A stretch of DNA of 64,000 bases from CAYSLU01 sp964431965 (GCA_964431965.1 CAYSLU010000004.1:25465-89464), one strand, 5' to 3'. Shown: positions 35,368 to 44,617, numbered from the stretch's first letter. Notes: a model not told the origin generated them from the letters alone. A program made the numbers and translations.

Positions 35368-35898
35368 GGCGGACCTCCTTTAGCGCTTCCGAACATGACC
35401 TGACCCTTCGTCTCCGCAGACCACGCGGTGGGTTTGGAGGTCCGGCGGGTCAGTTGCTCACCGGATTGTTGCCATCTCCTGCGCCGCCGTCAATCGATCC
35501 CGCAGACGCCGCGCGGCTGCGTTGGTGAGCCCGCCCCACGCCAGCCTTCGGGAGGTGTGCACACCTTGTAAGGTATGCACACCCCGCGGTGGATGCGCCT
35601 GCAGCATCGGCGGCGTATGTGTGTCGCGTCTTCTCTCTGTGGCCATGCGTCTGCACCGGAATTGCGTCAGGCCATGGCGTCCATGTGATCCTCCTCTGCG
35701 ATCTCTGCGTTTCTACGGTGCAATCCGGATAGTCACCACAGCGCCGGGGCCGCGGAAGCGGTGGCGCCGCTTCGCATATCGCGGCCGCTGAACCCCCGCA
35801 AACCGCCGCTGGACGGCGGGGGCCCCTTCGGATAGGTTCGCGCGGTGTTGAGACGCACTCCGCCCCGCAGCGGGCGACACGACGAGGAGCAGAGACCC
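35368..35898. other. 531-bp intergenic region between divergent genes
   Basis: No gene I would defend. The ORFs here (about 60-70 aa on the minus strand, rich in HTPPMLQAHPPRG-type residues) lack ribosome binding sites. The region holds the palindrome pair at 35554-35583 and, at its right end, the GAGGAGCAG Shine-Dalgarno of the UroD-like gene. Confidence 0.6.
35554..35583. promoter_or_regulatory. 30-bp inverted repeat built of two 12-bp GGTRTGCACACC units
   Basis: GGTGTGCACACC (35554-35565) is itself a perfect palindrome. A second unit GGTATGCACACC follows at 35572-35583 after a six-base spacer. The whole is also a near-perfect inverted repeat with one mismatch per arm. It could be an operator for a dimeric regulator in the divergent promoter region or a hairpin in a transcript. 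Confidence 0.45.
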
Positions 35899-37149
35899 AT
35901 GAGCATTCCAGCAGCCGACCGCGACATCCTGCGCCCGCTCGCCGAGCGCGTGGCGGAGATCGCCGCCATGCCCATCCACCACCAGACCATCCGCGAGTGG
36001 CGGCGTCTGAACGCCCGCAAGCCCGGCCGCCCGCTCGTCTGGATCAATGAGCTCCCGTGGCACGAGATGGACGTGGACGGCGAGCTCACGGTGCGCTGCT
36101 CCGACCCGCTGGCGCGGCAGGCGGAGTCGCACCTGCGCACCACCATCTACCTTTGGACCCACATGCCCGCCGACATGGTTGTCGAGCCCGTCTACCGCGT
36201 CGGCCTCGCGATCAGCGACTCCGGCTTCGGCATCCGCGAGGACGTGCGCATCGAGCAGACCGATCCGCGCAGCGGCGTCGTCTCGCGCGAGTTCCACCAG
36301 CAGATTCGGGACGAGAAGGACCTCGACAAGATCAAGACGCCAGTCGTCACGCACGACGTCGAGGCGACCGAGCGGTCCGTCCAGGCGCTGAGCGGCGCCG
36401 TCGGGGACATCCTGCCGGTCCGGACGTGCGGGGTCGTCCACACGTGGTTCGCGCCGTGGGACGAGCTCATCCGCTGGTGGGACGTCGAGGAGGCGATGGT
36501 CGACCTTTCCGAGCGGCCGGCGCTCGTGCACGCGGCCATGGACCGGCTGGTGAGCGCCTACCTGGCCCGCCTCGAGCAGTGGCGGAAGCTCAACCTGCTC
36601 TCCCTGACGGACGGCAACTACCGGGTCGGATCCGGCGGGCTGGGCTACGCCGACGAGCTGCCGGGCCCGGGCTTCGACCCCGCCCATGTGGGCACGCACA
36701 ACCAGTGGGGCTGCGCGACGGCGCAAATCTTCTCCGACGTTTCGCCGGACATGCACGAGGAGTTCGCGCTCCGGTACGAGCGCCGCTGGCTCAAGGAATT
36801 CCGCATCACCTACTACGGCTGCTGCGAGCCGCTGCACAACAAGCTCGGCATCCTGGCCTCGGTTCCGAACCTGCGGAAGATCTCCATGAGCCCGTGGGCG
36901 GACGTGGGCAAGTACATGGCCCAGGCGGCAGACCGGTACGTCCTCTCGCACAAGCCGAACCCGGCCGTGCTGGCCACGGATGACTGGAACCTGCCGCTCG
37001 CCCGCCGCAACCTCGAGGAGGTGCTCGATCGGACGCGCGGCGCCGCGATCGAGGTCATCCTCAAGGACGTCAGCACCGTCCGCTACCAGCCCCGGCGCCT
37101 CTGGGACTGGGCCCAGATGGCCACGGACGTCGCCGCGCGCTACGCGTGA
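35899..37149 (+). CDS. Uroporphyrinogen-decarboxylase-like protein (UroD/MtaA superfamily)
   Basis: A 416-aa TIM-barrel protein. The start at 35899 (MSIPAADRDILRPLAE) has GAGGAGCAG upstream. The late segment YYGCCEPLHNKLGILASVPN, with its Cys-Cys and His, resembles the zinc site of cobalamin-dependent methyltransferases of the MtaA/CmuA type more than the haem enzyme; the Arg/Asp residues typical of UroD are not evident. Such proteins are numerous in PVC genomes and are often poorly defined. It stands alone on the plus strand, between the intergenic palindrome and tkt. Confidence 0.7.
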   Translation: MSIPAADRDILRPLAERVAEIAAMPIHHQTIREWRRLNARKPGRPLVWINELPWHEMDVDGELTVRCSDPLARQAESHLRTTIYLWTHMPADMVVEPVYRVGLAISDSGFGIREDVRIEQTDPRSGVVSREFHQQIRDEKDLDKIKTPVVTHDVEATERSVQALSGAVGDILPVRTCGVVHTWFAPWDELIRWWDVEEAMVDLSERPALVHAAMDRLVSAYLARLEQWRKLNLLSLTDGNYRVGSGGLGYADELPGPGFDPAHVGTHNQWGCATAQIFSDVSPDMHEEFALRYERRWLKEFRITYYGCCEPLHNKLGILASVPNLRKISMSPWADVGKYMAQAADRYVLSHKPNPAVLATDDWNLPLARRNLEEVLDRTRGAAIEVILKDVSTVRYQPRRLWDWAQMATDVAARYA

Positions 37150-37357
37150 CCCGGTCGGTCGCGCGTTCTCACCCGGCTCGGGCATCGACGGGGTTCCGGC
37201 CGGCCGTCTGCTCGCGGGCGGCTGAGGTGGCCCGCCGCGACGGGACACGATGGCTCGACATCGACGGGCCGAACCGTATCATATGTCCGCGTTTTCGGGA
37301 CCCCGCCCGCTCCCGGCGTGCGGCGGCCCGGCGACCCGATTAAGGAGAAGGGCTTCC

Positions 37358-39343
37358 ATGAACGATCTGCAGCTTGTTGCCAACACCATCCGCGGCCTCG
37401 CGATGGACGGGGTTCAGAAGGCCAATTCGGGGCATCCCGGCATGCCCATGGGGATGGCGGATATCGTGTCCGTCCTGTACCTCAAGCACCTGAAGTACCA
37501 CCCGGCCCACCCGGACTGGCCCGACCGCGACCGCTTCGTGCTCTCCGCCGGCCACGGCTCGATGCTGCTCTACAGCGTCCTGCACCTCGCGGGCTATGAC
37601 TTCCCGATGTCCGCGCTCCAGTCGTTCCGGCAGTGGGGCAGCCCGGCCGCCGGCCACCCCGAGGCCGGCCACGCCCCGGGCGTCGAGACCACCACCGGCC
37701 CGCTCGGCCAGGGCTGCGGCAACGGCGTCGGCATGGCCCTCGCGGAGCGCATGCTCGCCGCGCGCTTCAATGCGGCCGGCGCGACCCCGGTCGACCACCG
37801 GACCTACGTCCTCGCCAGCGACGGCGACCTGATGGAAGGCATCTCGCACGAGGCGTTCGCCATCGCCGGCCACCTCGCGCTGAACAAGCTCGTCGTCTTC
37901 TACGACTTCAACCGCATCACGATCGAGGGGTCGACCGACTTGGCCTACAGCGACGACGTGCGCAAGCGCTTCGAGGGCTACCACTGGAACGTGCTCGACA
38001 TCGACGGCCACGACCTCGCGGCCATCGACGGGGCCATCGCGGCGGCGAAGACCAGCACGAAGCCCACGATCATCATCTGCCGCACGCACATCGGCCACGG
38101 GGCCCCGAACCTGCACGACACGGCCAAGGCGCACGGCGAGCCGCTGGGCAAGGACGAGATCCGCGCCGCCAAGAAGAACCTCGGCCTGCCCGAGGACCAG
38201 GACTTCCACGTGCCCGACCGCGCTCGCGCGGCCTTCGCCGCCCGCCGCGGCGAGCAGGACGCCGCCTTCGCCGCTTGGACGGCCGCCTTCGCCGCCTACC
38301 GGAAGGCCAGCCCGGACCTGGCCAAGGCCTGGGACGCGGCCCAGTCCGGCGCGCTGCCTGACGACCTGTACGCCCTGCTGCCCGCGTTCGACGCGAAGCC
38401 GATCGCCACGCGCGCGGCCGGCGGCAAGATCATCCAGTCGCTCGCCAAGGCGATCCCACACCTGATCGGCGGCTCCGCGGACCTCGCGCCCAGCACGCGC
38501 ACGCTGATCGAGGGGGTTCCGTCCGTGAAGGCCGGCGCGTATGACGGCCGCAACTTCCACTTCGGCATCCGCGAGCACGGAATGGCCGCGCTGATGAACG
38601 GCATGCTGCTGCACGGCGGCTTCCGCGTGTTCGGGGCCACGTTCTTCGTGTTCCTCGACTACTGCCGCCCCTCCGCCCGCATCGCCGCCATCGCGAACCT
38701 GCCCGCGATCTACGTCTTCACGCACGACAGCTTCTACGTCGGCGAGGACGGGCCCACCCACCAGCCGATCGAGCACATCGCCAGCTTGCGCTGCATGCCC
38801 AACATGAGCGTGATCCGGCCGGCGGACGCCACCGAGACGGGCGCCGCGTGGGTCGCCGCCCTTAAGAACAAGACCGGCCCCACGGCGATCCTGCTCACCC
38901 GCCACAACCTGCCGGTGTTCGACCGGAAGTCCTGTCCGCCGGCCAGCCTCGTGGAAAAGGGCGCCTACGTGATCTGGGAGAGCGCGCCGGGCCAGCCGCG
39001 CATCACGCTCATCGCGAGCGGATCCGAGGTCACGCTCGCGCTCGACGCGGCCAAGGCGCTCTCGAAGGAGCATGCCGTGCGCGTGGTCAGCATGCCGTCG
39101 TGGGACCTGTTTGAGAAACAGGACGCGGCCTATCGGAGCCAGGTCATTCCGCCCGACTGCCCCGTGAAGCTGGCGATCGAGGCCGGCTCGTCCATGGGCT
39201 GGGAGCGCTACGTCGGGCCGAAGGGCCGGGTCATCGCGATGGACCGCTTCGGCGCATCGGCGCCGTACGCCGTGCTGGCCGAGAAGTTCGGCTTCACCGT
39301 GGACAACGTCGTGCGCACCGTGCGCGAGATGCTGTCCGCATAG
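37358..39343 (+). CDS. tkt: Transketolase
   Basis: A 661-aa thiamine-diphosphate enzyme of the pentose phosphate pathway, moving two-carbon ketol units between sugar phosphates. Marks: the N-terminal GLAMDGVQKANSGHPGMPMG with the conserved His26, SAGHGSML, the TPP/metal motif SDGDLMEGISHEA (about 153-165) with a later FYDFN, HFGIREHGMAA with the catalytic Glu (about 400), and the middle-domain FTHDSFYVGEDGPTHQP. Length is as expected. The start at 37358 has AAGGAG; an upstream in-frame ATG (37250) is not used. A hairpin separates it from murA. Confidence 0.96.
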   Translation: MNDLQLVANTIRGLAMDGVQKANSGHPGMPMGMADIVSVLYLKHLKYHPAHPDWPDRDRFVLSAGHGSMLLYSVLHLAGYDFPMSALQSFRQWGSPAAGHPEAGHAPGVETTTGPLGQGCGNGVGMALAERMLAARFNAAGATPVDHRTYVLASDGDLMEGISHEAFAIAGHLALNKLVVFYDFNRITIEGSTDLAYSDDVRKRFEGYHWNVLDIDGHDLAAIDGAIAAAKTSTKPTIIICRTHIGHGAPNLHDTAKAHGEPLGKDEIRAAKKNLGLPEDQDFHVPDRARAAFAARRGEQDAAFAAWTAAFAAYRKASPDLAKAWDAAQSGALPDDLYALLPAFDAKPIATRAAGGKIIQSLAKAIPHLIGGSADLAPSTRTLIEGVPSVKAGAYDGRNFHFGIREHGMAALMNGMLLHGGFRVFGATFFVFLDYCRPSARIAAIANLPAIYVFTHDSFYVGEDGPTHQPIEHIASLRCMPNMSVIRPADATETGAAWVAALKNKTGPTAILLTRHNLPVFDRKSCPPASLVEKGAYVIWESAPGQPRITLIASGSEVTLALDAAKALSKEHAVRVVSMPSWDLFEKQDAAYRSQVIPPDCPVKLAIEAGSSMGWERYVGPKGRVIAMDRFGASAPYAVLAEKFGFTVDNVVRTVREMLSA

Positions 39344-39350
39344 CCGGCGG

Positions 39351-39376
39351 GGGTCCCGCGGCCCGCCGCGGGACCC
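39351..39376 (+). terminator. Strong hairpin between tkt and murA
   Basis: GGGTCCCGCGG (39351-39361) and CCGCGGGACCC (39366-39376) form a perfect 11-bp stem with the loop CCCG, beginning 8 bp after the tkt stop. No T-run follows, so it may attenuate, stabilise the tkt mRNA 3' end or end it by another route. Confidence 0.55.
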
Positions 39377-39405
39377 TCCGGCGCGATCCGACAGCGAGGG
39401 GCCCC

Positions 39406-40680
39406 ATGTCCCGTCTTATCATCCGCGGCGGCAAACGCCTGAGCGGCACCTACACGCCCAGCGGCAACAAGAACGCCGTGCTGCCCATGCTCGCCGCCTG
39501 CACGCTCACCGCCGAGCCGGTGATCCTGCACAACGTCCCGCTCATCCAGGACGTGTCCACGATGCTCGAGATCCTCGCGAAGCTCGGCGTGTGCGTGGAC
39601 CTTCAGGGCCACACCGTCACGCTCTGCGCCAAGGGCCTGCGCCGCACGCGCCTCGATCCCGAGCTCTGCCGCCGCGTCCGCTCGTCGATCCTCTTCGCCG
39701 GGCCCCTCAGCGCCCGCTACGGCCGGGCCGTCATCTTCCCGCCCGGGGGCGACGTCATCGGCCGGCGCCGGCTCGACACCCATTTCGACGGCCTGCGGTC
39801 GCTCGGGATCGAGCTGCAAGGCGGCGACCAGTATCGGTTCCGCCGCCGGACCCTGGCGGGAACCCGCATCCTGCTCGACGAGGCCAGCGTGACCGCCACC
39901 GAAAACGTCATCATGGCGGCGACGCTCGCCGAGGGCGCCACGTCGATCTTCAACGCCGCCTGCGAGCCGCACGTGCAGGACCTGTGCGCCCTGCTGAACC
40001 AGATGGGCGCGGCGATCCGCGGGATGGGCACGAACTGCGTGACCGTCGAGGGCGTGAAGGAGCTACGCGGGGCCGAGCACCGGATCCAGCCGGACCACAC
40101 GGAGATCGGCAGCTTCATCGTGGCCGCCGCCGTCACGGGCGGCGAGCTGGTGGTCACCGAGTCCGAGCCCGACCACCTCGCGCCGGTCGAGAAGGCCTTC
40201 CGGAAGCTGGGCATCCGATGGACGGCGGACGGCGGGCGCCTCTGCGTTCCCGGCCGCCAGCGCCTGCGGATCGCGAGGGACTTCGGGGCGGCGGTCACCA
40301 AGATCGAGGACGGCCCCTGGCCCGCGTTCCCGTCAGACCTCATGAGCATGGCGATCGTCGCGGCGACGCAGGCGTCCGGCACCGTCCTCTTCTTCGAGAA
40401 AATGTTCGAGAGCCGGATGTACTTCGTGGACCGGCTGATCGACATGGGCGCGCGGATCATCCAGTGCGATCCGCACCGCGTCATCGTCACCGGCCCGGCC
40501 CGGCTTCACCGGATGCACCTCGCCAGCCCGGACATCCGGGCCGGCATGGCCATGCTGATCGCCGCGCTCTGCGCGAAGGGCGAGAGCGTGATCGACAACG
40601 CCCAGGTGATCGCCCGCGGCTACGAGCAGGTCGATGAGAAGCTCTGCGCGCTCGGCGCCGATATCGCGCGGGCCGACTGA
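39406..40680 (+). CDS. murA: UDP-N-acetylglucosamine 1-carboxyvinyltransferase (MurA), Cys-to-Asp variant
   Basis: A 424-aa enzyme making UDP-GlcNAc-enolpyruvate for peptidoglycan. Lys22 of the SGNKNAVLP loop and the Arg-rich site are present. In the active-site loop, where E. coli has GGCTIG with Cys115, this protein reads PPGGDVIGRRRLDTH: the residue is Asp116. The Cys-to-Asp change is natural in Mycobacterium tuberculosis and Chlamydia and removes the group that fosfomycin alkylates. The catalytic Asp of the second domain is consistent (DGPWPAFPSDLMS). It follows tkt on the same strand and ends at a bidirectional hairpin. Confidence 0.95.
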   Translation: MSRLIIRGGKRLSGTYTPSGNKNAVLPMLAACTLTAEPVILHNVPLIQDVSTMLEILAKLGVCVDLQGHTVTLCAKGLRRTRLDPELCRRVRSSILFAGPLSARYGRAVIFPPGGDVIGRRRLDTHFDGLRSLGIELQGGDQYRFRRRTLAGTRILLDEASVTATENVIMAATLAEGATSIFNAACEPHVQDLCALLNQMGAAIRGMGTNCVTVEGVKELRGAEHRIQPDHTEIGSFIVAAAVTGGELVVTESEPDHLAPVEKAFRKLGIRWTADGGRLCVPGRQRLRIARDFGAAVTKIEDGPWPAFPSDLMSMAIVAATQASGTVLFFEKMFESRMYFVDRLIDMGARIIQCDPHRVIVTGPARLHRMHLASPDIRAGMAMLIAALCAKGESVIDNAQVIARGYEQVDEKLCALGADIARAD

Positions 40681-40687
40681 ACGGCGG

Positions 40688-40715
40688 AACGGGCGCCGAT
40701 CGTCCGGCGCCCGTT
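40688..40715. terminator. Bidirectional terminator-like hairpin
   Basis: AACGGGCGCCG (40688-40698) and CGGCGCCCGTT (40705-40715) form a perfect 11-bp stem around ATCGTC. It lies between the convergent ends of murA and the Spy-like gene (38 bp from the latter's stop), the right place to end both transcripts, though no long T-run follows. Confidence 0.65.
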
Positions 40716-40752
40716 CATTCCTCAAGCGGAACCGATGCGGCCCCGCGTTCGA

Positions 40753-41403
40753 TTACTCCGCCGGCGGCGGGGGCGGCGGGGGCAGACCCGGCTGGTCCGG
40801 ACCCTGAATGGGGGGCATCGCCGGCTGGCCGCCGCCCGGCTGCCGCTGGCCCCGGCGTCCGGCGCCGGATCCCATCCCTCCCTGGCCCCCCATCTCGGCC
40901 CGCCGGGCCTCCATGTGGGCGCGGATCATCTCGCGGGCCTTCTGCTGCTGCTCGGGGGTGAGGATCTTCCGGGCCGCCATCACCTGCTTGACGCGCAGCT
41001 TGGCGATCTCGGTCTGGATCGCGCCGCTCTCCTCGACCGCCTTCATCACGGCCGCCTCGTCGGGATCGGGCGCCGTCATGAGCTGCGCCTGCTGAAGCCC
41101 GGCCTTCTCGCGCTGCGCGTTGAGGTCGATCAGCTTCTGCTTCAGCTCAAAGCCCACCTTCCGCAGACTCTCCGTCTGGTTCGTCGTGAGGCCGAGCTCC
41201 TGGGCGATGCGCCCGTCTCCCGCGAGCCGCTCGAACAGCATGTCCTCGGGCGACTGCATCGCCGAGCGATCCCGCATTCGCTCGCCGCCGCCCATGGGTC
41301 CGCCGCCCGCCGGGCCCCGGCCCGGCATCTGCTGCGCCAGAGCGGCACCGGCCGCCAGGCTCACCGTCAACGTCACGATCCTCCATGCCCTCGTCGCGCT
41401 CAT
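40753..41403 (-). CDS. Spy/CpxP-like periplasmic protein
   Basis: A 216-aa exported protein. A signal peptide begins at ATG 41403 (MSATRAWRIVTLTVSLAAGA, then ALAQQ) and GGGAGG precedes the start; an upstream ATG at 41439 lies outside it. The middle (about 55-150) is helical, with the LTxxQ motif of the CpxP/Spy/ZraP family (LTTNQTESL and LTPEQQQKA). The tail is disordered (Gly/Gln/Pro-rich, ending PPPPPPAE). Such proteins act as ATP-independent periplasmic chaperones or envelope/heavy-metal stress sensors. Its gene ends against murA. Confidence 0.7.
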   Translation of the reverse strand: MSATRAWRIVTLTVSLAAGAALAQQMPGRGPAGGGPMGGGERMRDRSAMQSPEDMLFERLAGDGRIAQELGLTTNQTESLRKVGFELKQKLIDLNAQREKAGLQQAQLMTAPDPDEAAVMKAVEESGAIQTEIAKLRVKQVMAARKILTPEQQQKAREMIRAHMEARRAEMGGQGGMGSGAGRRGQRQPGGGQPAMPPIQGPDQPGLPPPPPPPAE

Positions 41404-41482
41404 GTCCGGCCTCCCTGCTGTTCTCGGTGTTTCGCTCAAACCATGCGGAAGACGTGCCGGCGTGCCCGATTATTGCAGCCCG

Positions 41483-42601
41483 TCACACCCGGAACGTCTT
41501 CGGGAGCGCCGCCAGGATGCGGCGGCCGGTCTTGGTGACGACCACCGTGTCCTCGATCCGCACCCCGCCCAGGTCCGGGTAGTAGAGGCCCGGCTCGATC
41601 GTCACGACGTGGCCGGGCCGCAGGCGCGTGTCGCCGCCGACGGCCGGCGCCTCGTGGATCTCGAGGCCCACCCCGTGCCCGGTGCCGTGGATGAACCCGG
41701 CCGGCTGGCCGTTCATCTGAGTGGCGGCGAACCCGCGGCGGGCGAACTCGGCGACGACGGCCTCGTGGATGGCGCCGGCCCGCACCCCGGGCTTCACCAG
41801 GCGCAGCGCGAGCGCCTGGGCCGCGCGCACCGCCGCGTACATGGCGCGCAGGCGCGGCGGCGGCGCGCCGCGGACCACCGTGCGCGTGATGTCTCCCCAG
41901 TAGCCGTGCCGGAGGTTCTGGGGAAAGATATCCAGCACGATCGCCTCGCCGGCGCGCAGCGGGCCGTGCCCGCTCTCGTGCGGATCCGCGCCCTGGCGGC
42001 CGCCGGCCACGATGATCTCCTTCGCGAGGCAGTTGCGCTGCAGCAGGGTCCGCTGGACCTGCGCGCGCACGCGCTCCGACGTCAGCGCGCGTCCGCCGAG
42101 CACGAGCGCGCCGTTCCGCCCGATTCGCGCCGAGCGGATCATCGCGATCGCCGCACGCGTGCCCGCGACCGCCGCGCGCTGCGACTCCGATATCTTCGCG
42201 ATCTCGTCCGCCCGCTTCCGCTCGCGGCCCGGAAGGAGCGCGCCGTCCGCCACGCGCACCCGCACGCCGGACCGCGCCAGCCGGAGGGCGACGCCGTGGG
42301 GGAACCAGGGCGAAACGGTCACCGCGCGTGCGCCGGCGTGTCGAAGCACGCCCATCGCCCAGCCGCTGAGCCGCCTCCGCTCGGCTTGGGGCAGCTTCAG
42401 CGTATCCGGACGCAGCACGCAGAGCCGGCGGTCGAGCTTCACCGCGCGCCCGTACTCGAGCGCCGAAACGACCAGATACTCGCGTCCGCCGTGCCTCAGA
42501 TACACCACGGGATCGGGCGTCACGAAGTCCAAAGCGTACCGAAGATCCGCATTTCGCTCAGCCGAGTCCACGATCAGCACCGAATCTGTTGATTTCCTCA
42601 C
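41483..42601 (-). CDS. M24 family aminopeptidase (Xaa-Pro peptidase-like)
   Basis: A 372-aa pita-bread metallopeptidase removing N-terminal residues ahead of proline or cleaving prolyl dipeptides. The five metal ligands are all visible: Asp in VLDIFPQN (about 222), Asp in YWGDITRT (about 233), His in FIHGTGHGVG (about 303), Glu in VTIEPGLYY (about 336) and Glu in VRIEDTVVV (about 352). An N-terminal creatinase-like domain (about 1-140) precedes the catalytic domain. Length is normal for PepQ-type enzymes. It reads away from the dnaA region. Confidence 0.9.
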   Translation of the reverse strand: MRKSTDSVLIVDSAERNADLRYALDFVTPDPVVYLRHGGREYLVVSALEYGRAVKLDRRLCVLRPDTLKLPQAERRRLSGWAMGVLRHAGARAVTVSPWFPHGVALRLARSGVRVRVADGALLPGRERKRADEIAKISESQRAAVAGTRAAIAMIRSARIGRNGALVLGGRALTSERVRAQVQRTLLQRNCLAKEIIVAGGRQGADPHESGHGPLRAGEAIVLDIFPQNLRHGYWGDITRTVVRGAPPPRLRAMYAAVRAAQALALRLVKPGVRAGAIHEAVVAEFARRGFAATQMNGQPAGFIHGTGHGVGLEIHEAPAVGGDTRLRPGHVVTIEPGLYYPDLGGVRIEDTVVVTKTGRRILAALPKTFRV

Positions 42602-43059
42602 GCCTGAGCCTCTCTTTCGTCCCTTGTTTCCCGCGTTTTTCGCCTATTTTAGCGTGTTTTCGAATGGTTAGGAAAAAGTGAAAATTTCAAATGCGCTCCG
42701 ATGTCGATCGCCGAGTCACCCGGATTCTACCCCACATCTGGTGGGTTCAAACACGGCGAACACTCTAAGTTGTGGCGCCTCGAAAATCCCGCTCAAACAC
42801 CGTTTTTGCCTTGTCGGTGCAGCCACCCTTCACTATCTTTGCGCGCGTGCGTGCGTCGCACACTAGGGACTGGCAGCCTGTTGATAACTTGTTGATAAGG
42901 TGCCCGTTGGGAGAGGCGGTTCGGCGCAACGTGCTGGTTTTCTTGAAGGTTAGCAGGCTTCGTCGCCTGTCGAACGGTGTATGGGTTTTGGGGCAATACT
43001 AACGCGGATCCTTCCCTGCGTGGCAGCGGGTTCCGCGTATAACGTTTTCTGGAGCAACC
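42602..43059. other. Putative oriC part 1, upstream of dnaA
   Basis: A 458-bp non-coding stretch, markedly AT-richer than the chromosome (for example 42618-42700 with TTTTTCGCCTATTTTAGCG). Two DnaA-box-like sites TGTTGATAA (reverse complement TTATCAACA, one base from the TTATNCACA consensus) lie in tandem at 42879-42887 and 42890-42898. The dnaA ribosome binding site GGAG is at 43051-43054. Confidence 0.6.
42879..42898 (-). promoter_or_regulatory. Two tandem DnaA-box-like sites
   Basis: TGTTGATAA occurs twice, spaced 11 bp from start to start, one helical turn apart, and is a one-mismatch match to the DnaA box on the minus strand. It lies about 160 bp upstream of the dnaA start, so it may also serve autoregulation. 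Confidence 0.55.
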
Positions 43060-44427
43060 GTGAGTGAAACTCCCGCCGCCGCGATCTGGTCGCATGCCTG
43101 CAAGCACCTCCAGTCTATTCTGCATCCCGACGTCTACGCTCGCTGGATCGCGGTGATCCAGGCGGTCCGGGCCAGTGACCGCGCGCTCACGCTGGGCGTC
43201 GACAACGGATTCTACCGGACGTGGCTCGAGGAGAACTATCTGCCGCTGATCAAGAACTCGGTCGCGGCCGCCTGCGGATCCGAGCTCAACATCGAGTTCG
43301 AGGTCCTCCCGGCCGCGCCGGCCGGATCCGTTCCGCCGCCGGATCCCGCCCCGGCCCAGGAGGCTCGTCCGCTGCGCGAGCGATCCGCCCGGCAGGTCCG
43401 CCCGGAGACGGTGCTCAACCCGAAGTTCACATTCGAGGGCTTCATCGTCGGCGCCTCCAACAGCTTCGCTCATGCGGCATGCCTCGCGGTCGCGCAGGCG
43501 CCGGCGCGCGCCTACAACCCGCTCTTTATCTACGGCGGCGTGGGGCTCGGCAAGACGCATCTGATGCAGGGCATCGGCCACTATGTCCTCGCCCACTCCC
43601 GCTCGCGCGTGTGTTACCTCTCGTCCGAGCAGTTCACGAACGAGTACATCGATGCGCTGCAGAACCGGACGCTCGTGCAGTTCCGCAAGAAGTACCGGAA
43701 CATGGACCTGCTGCTCATCGACGACATCCACTTCCTCGCGGGCAAGGAGCGCCTGCAGGAGGAGTTCTTCCACACGTTCAACACGCTCTTCGACGCGCAC
43801 AAGCAGATCGTCATGACCAGCGACCGCCCCGCGAGCGAGATCGCGAACCTCGAGCAGCGGCTGGTCTCGCGCTTCGAGTGGGGACTGGTCACCGAGCTGC
43901 AGCCGCCGGACCTCGAGACCCGCTGCGCCATCCTGCGCTACAAGGTCGCCCAGAACAAGCTGGCAGTCCCGGACGAGGCGGTCTCCTTCATTTCGGAGAA
44001 CATCAAGTCCAACATCCGCCGCCTGGAAGGGGCCCTGACCCGGGTGGCCTCGTATGGCGCGCTCACGCAGAACCGCCTGACGCCGGAGGCGCTCTCCGAC
44101 CTGCTGAAGGACATCATCGAGCAGGAGAAGCAGGAGATCGTGACGTTCGACGCCATCCAGCGGGCGGTGGCCGAGCACTATGACCTGCGCCTCACGGACA
44201 TGACCAGCAAGAGGCGCCAGCGCGAGGTGTCGGGGCCCCGCCAGCTCGCCATGTTCCTCTGCCGGCGCCTGACGTCCGCTTCTCTCCCCGAGATCGCCAA
44301 CGCCTTCGGGAAGACGCATGCAACCGTGCTGCACGCCGTCCGCCAGGTCGAGCTGAAGTCCGCCAGTGACGCCGCGCTCCGCCAGAGCGTTGCGGAAATT
44401 TCCAAGACGCTGGGGCGCAAGATTTGA
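43060..44427 (+). CDS. dnaA: Chromosomal replication initiator DnaA
   Basis: A 455-aa AAA+ protein binding DnaA boxes to open the origin. It starts with GTG at 43060 (GGAG upstream). Domains: I (about 5-85), linker (86-115), AAA+ (about 116-340) with Walker A GGVGLGKT (159-166) and Walker B LLLIDDIHF (217-225), and a C-terminal DNA-binding domain with the signature SGPRQLAMFLCRRLT...KTHATVLHAVRQVE. All key parts are present and of usual length. dnaN follows, and both flanks look like origin DNA. Confidence 0.97.
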   Translation: MSETPAAAIWSHACKHLQSILHPDVYARWIAVIQAVRASDRALTLGVDNGFYRTWLEENYLPLIKNSVAAACGSELNIEFEVLPAAPAGSVPPPDPAPAQEARPLRERSARQVRPETVLNPKFTFEGFIVGASNSFAHAACLAVAQAPARAYNPLFIYGGVGLGKTHLMQGIGHYVLAHSRSRVCYLSSEQFTNEYIDALQNRTLVQFRKKYRNMDLLLIDDIHFLAGKERLQEEFFHTFNTLFDAHKQIVMTSDRPASEIANLEQRLVSRFEWGLVTELQPPDLETRCAILRYKVAQNKLAVPDEAVSFISENIKSNIRRLEGALTRVASYGALTQNRLTPEALSDLLKDIIEQEKQEIVTFDAIQRAVAEHYDLRLTDMTSKRRQREVSGPRQLAMFLCRRLTSASLPEIANAFGKTHATVLHAVRQVELKSASDAALRQSVAEISKTLGRKI

Positions 44428-44451
44428 TCTCCATCGTCCTGGTGATGGCCC

Positions 44452-44481
44452 TGTGGACGCCGTGTGAATAGCTGTGTATAA
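44452..44481 (-). promoter_or_regulatory. Cluster of three phased DnaA-box-like sites
   Basis: TGTGGACGC (44452-44460), TGTGAATAG (44463-44471) and TGTGTATAA (44473-44481) are spaced 11 and 10 bp. The third is a perfect TTATNCACA box on the minus strand (TTATACACA); the second is 8/9 and the first 6/9 against TGTGGATAA. The helical phasing is typical of a DnaA-oriC array. Confidence 0.65.
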
Positions 44482-44617
44482 ATCCGATGAGTTTTGCTAT
44501 TTTCACAGCGGTGCACCGGTTATCGTCCGGTCTATCATCTTGTTTTTCGCGGCTTTCGACGCGGCTGGCAGCGGGCGGGATGGAGTTGCTCACAGTATCG
44601 ACAGCCCATAATAAGAA

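Noticed and set aside
35458..35646. Small minus-strand ORFs containing GVHTLQGVHT
   Set aside because: The repeat comes from the GGTRTGCACACC palindromes themselves; no Shine-Dalgarno and no conserved domain.
42678..43002. Small plus-strand ORFs in the gap before dnaA
   Set aside because: They overlap each other in different frames and cover origin-like DNA with DnaA-box-like sites; no ribosome binding sites.
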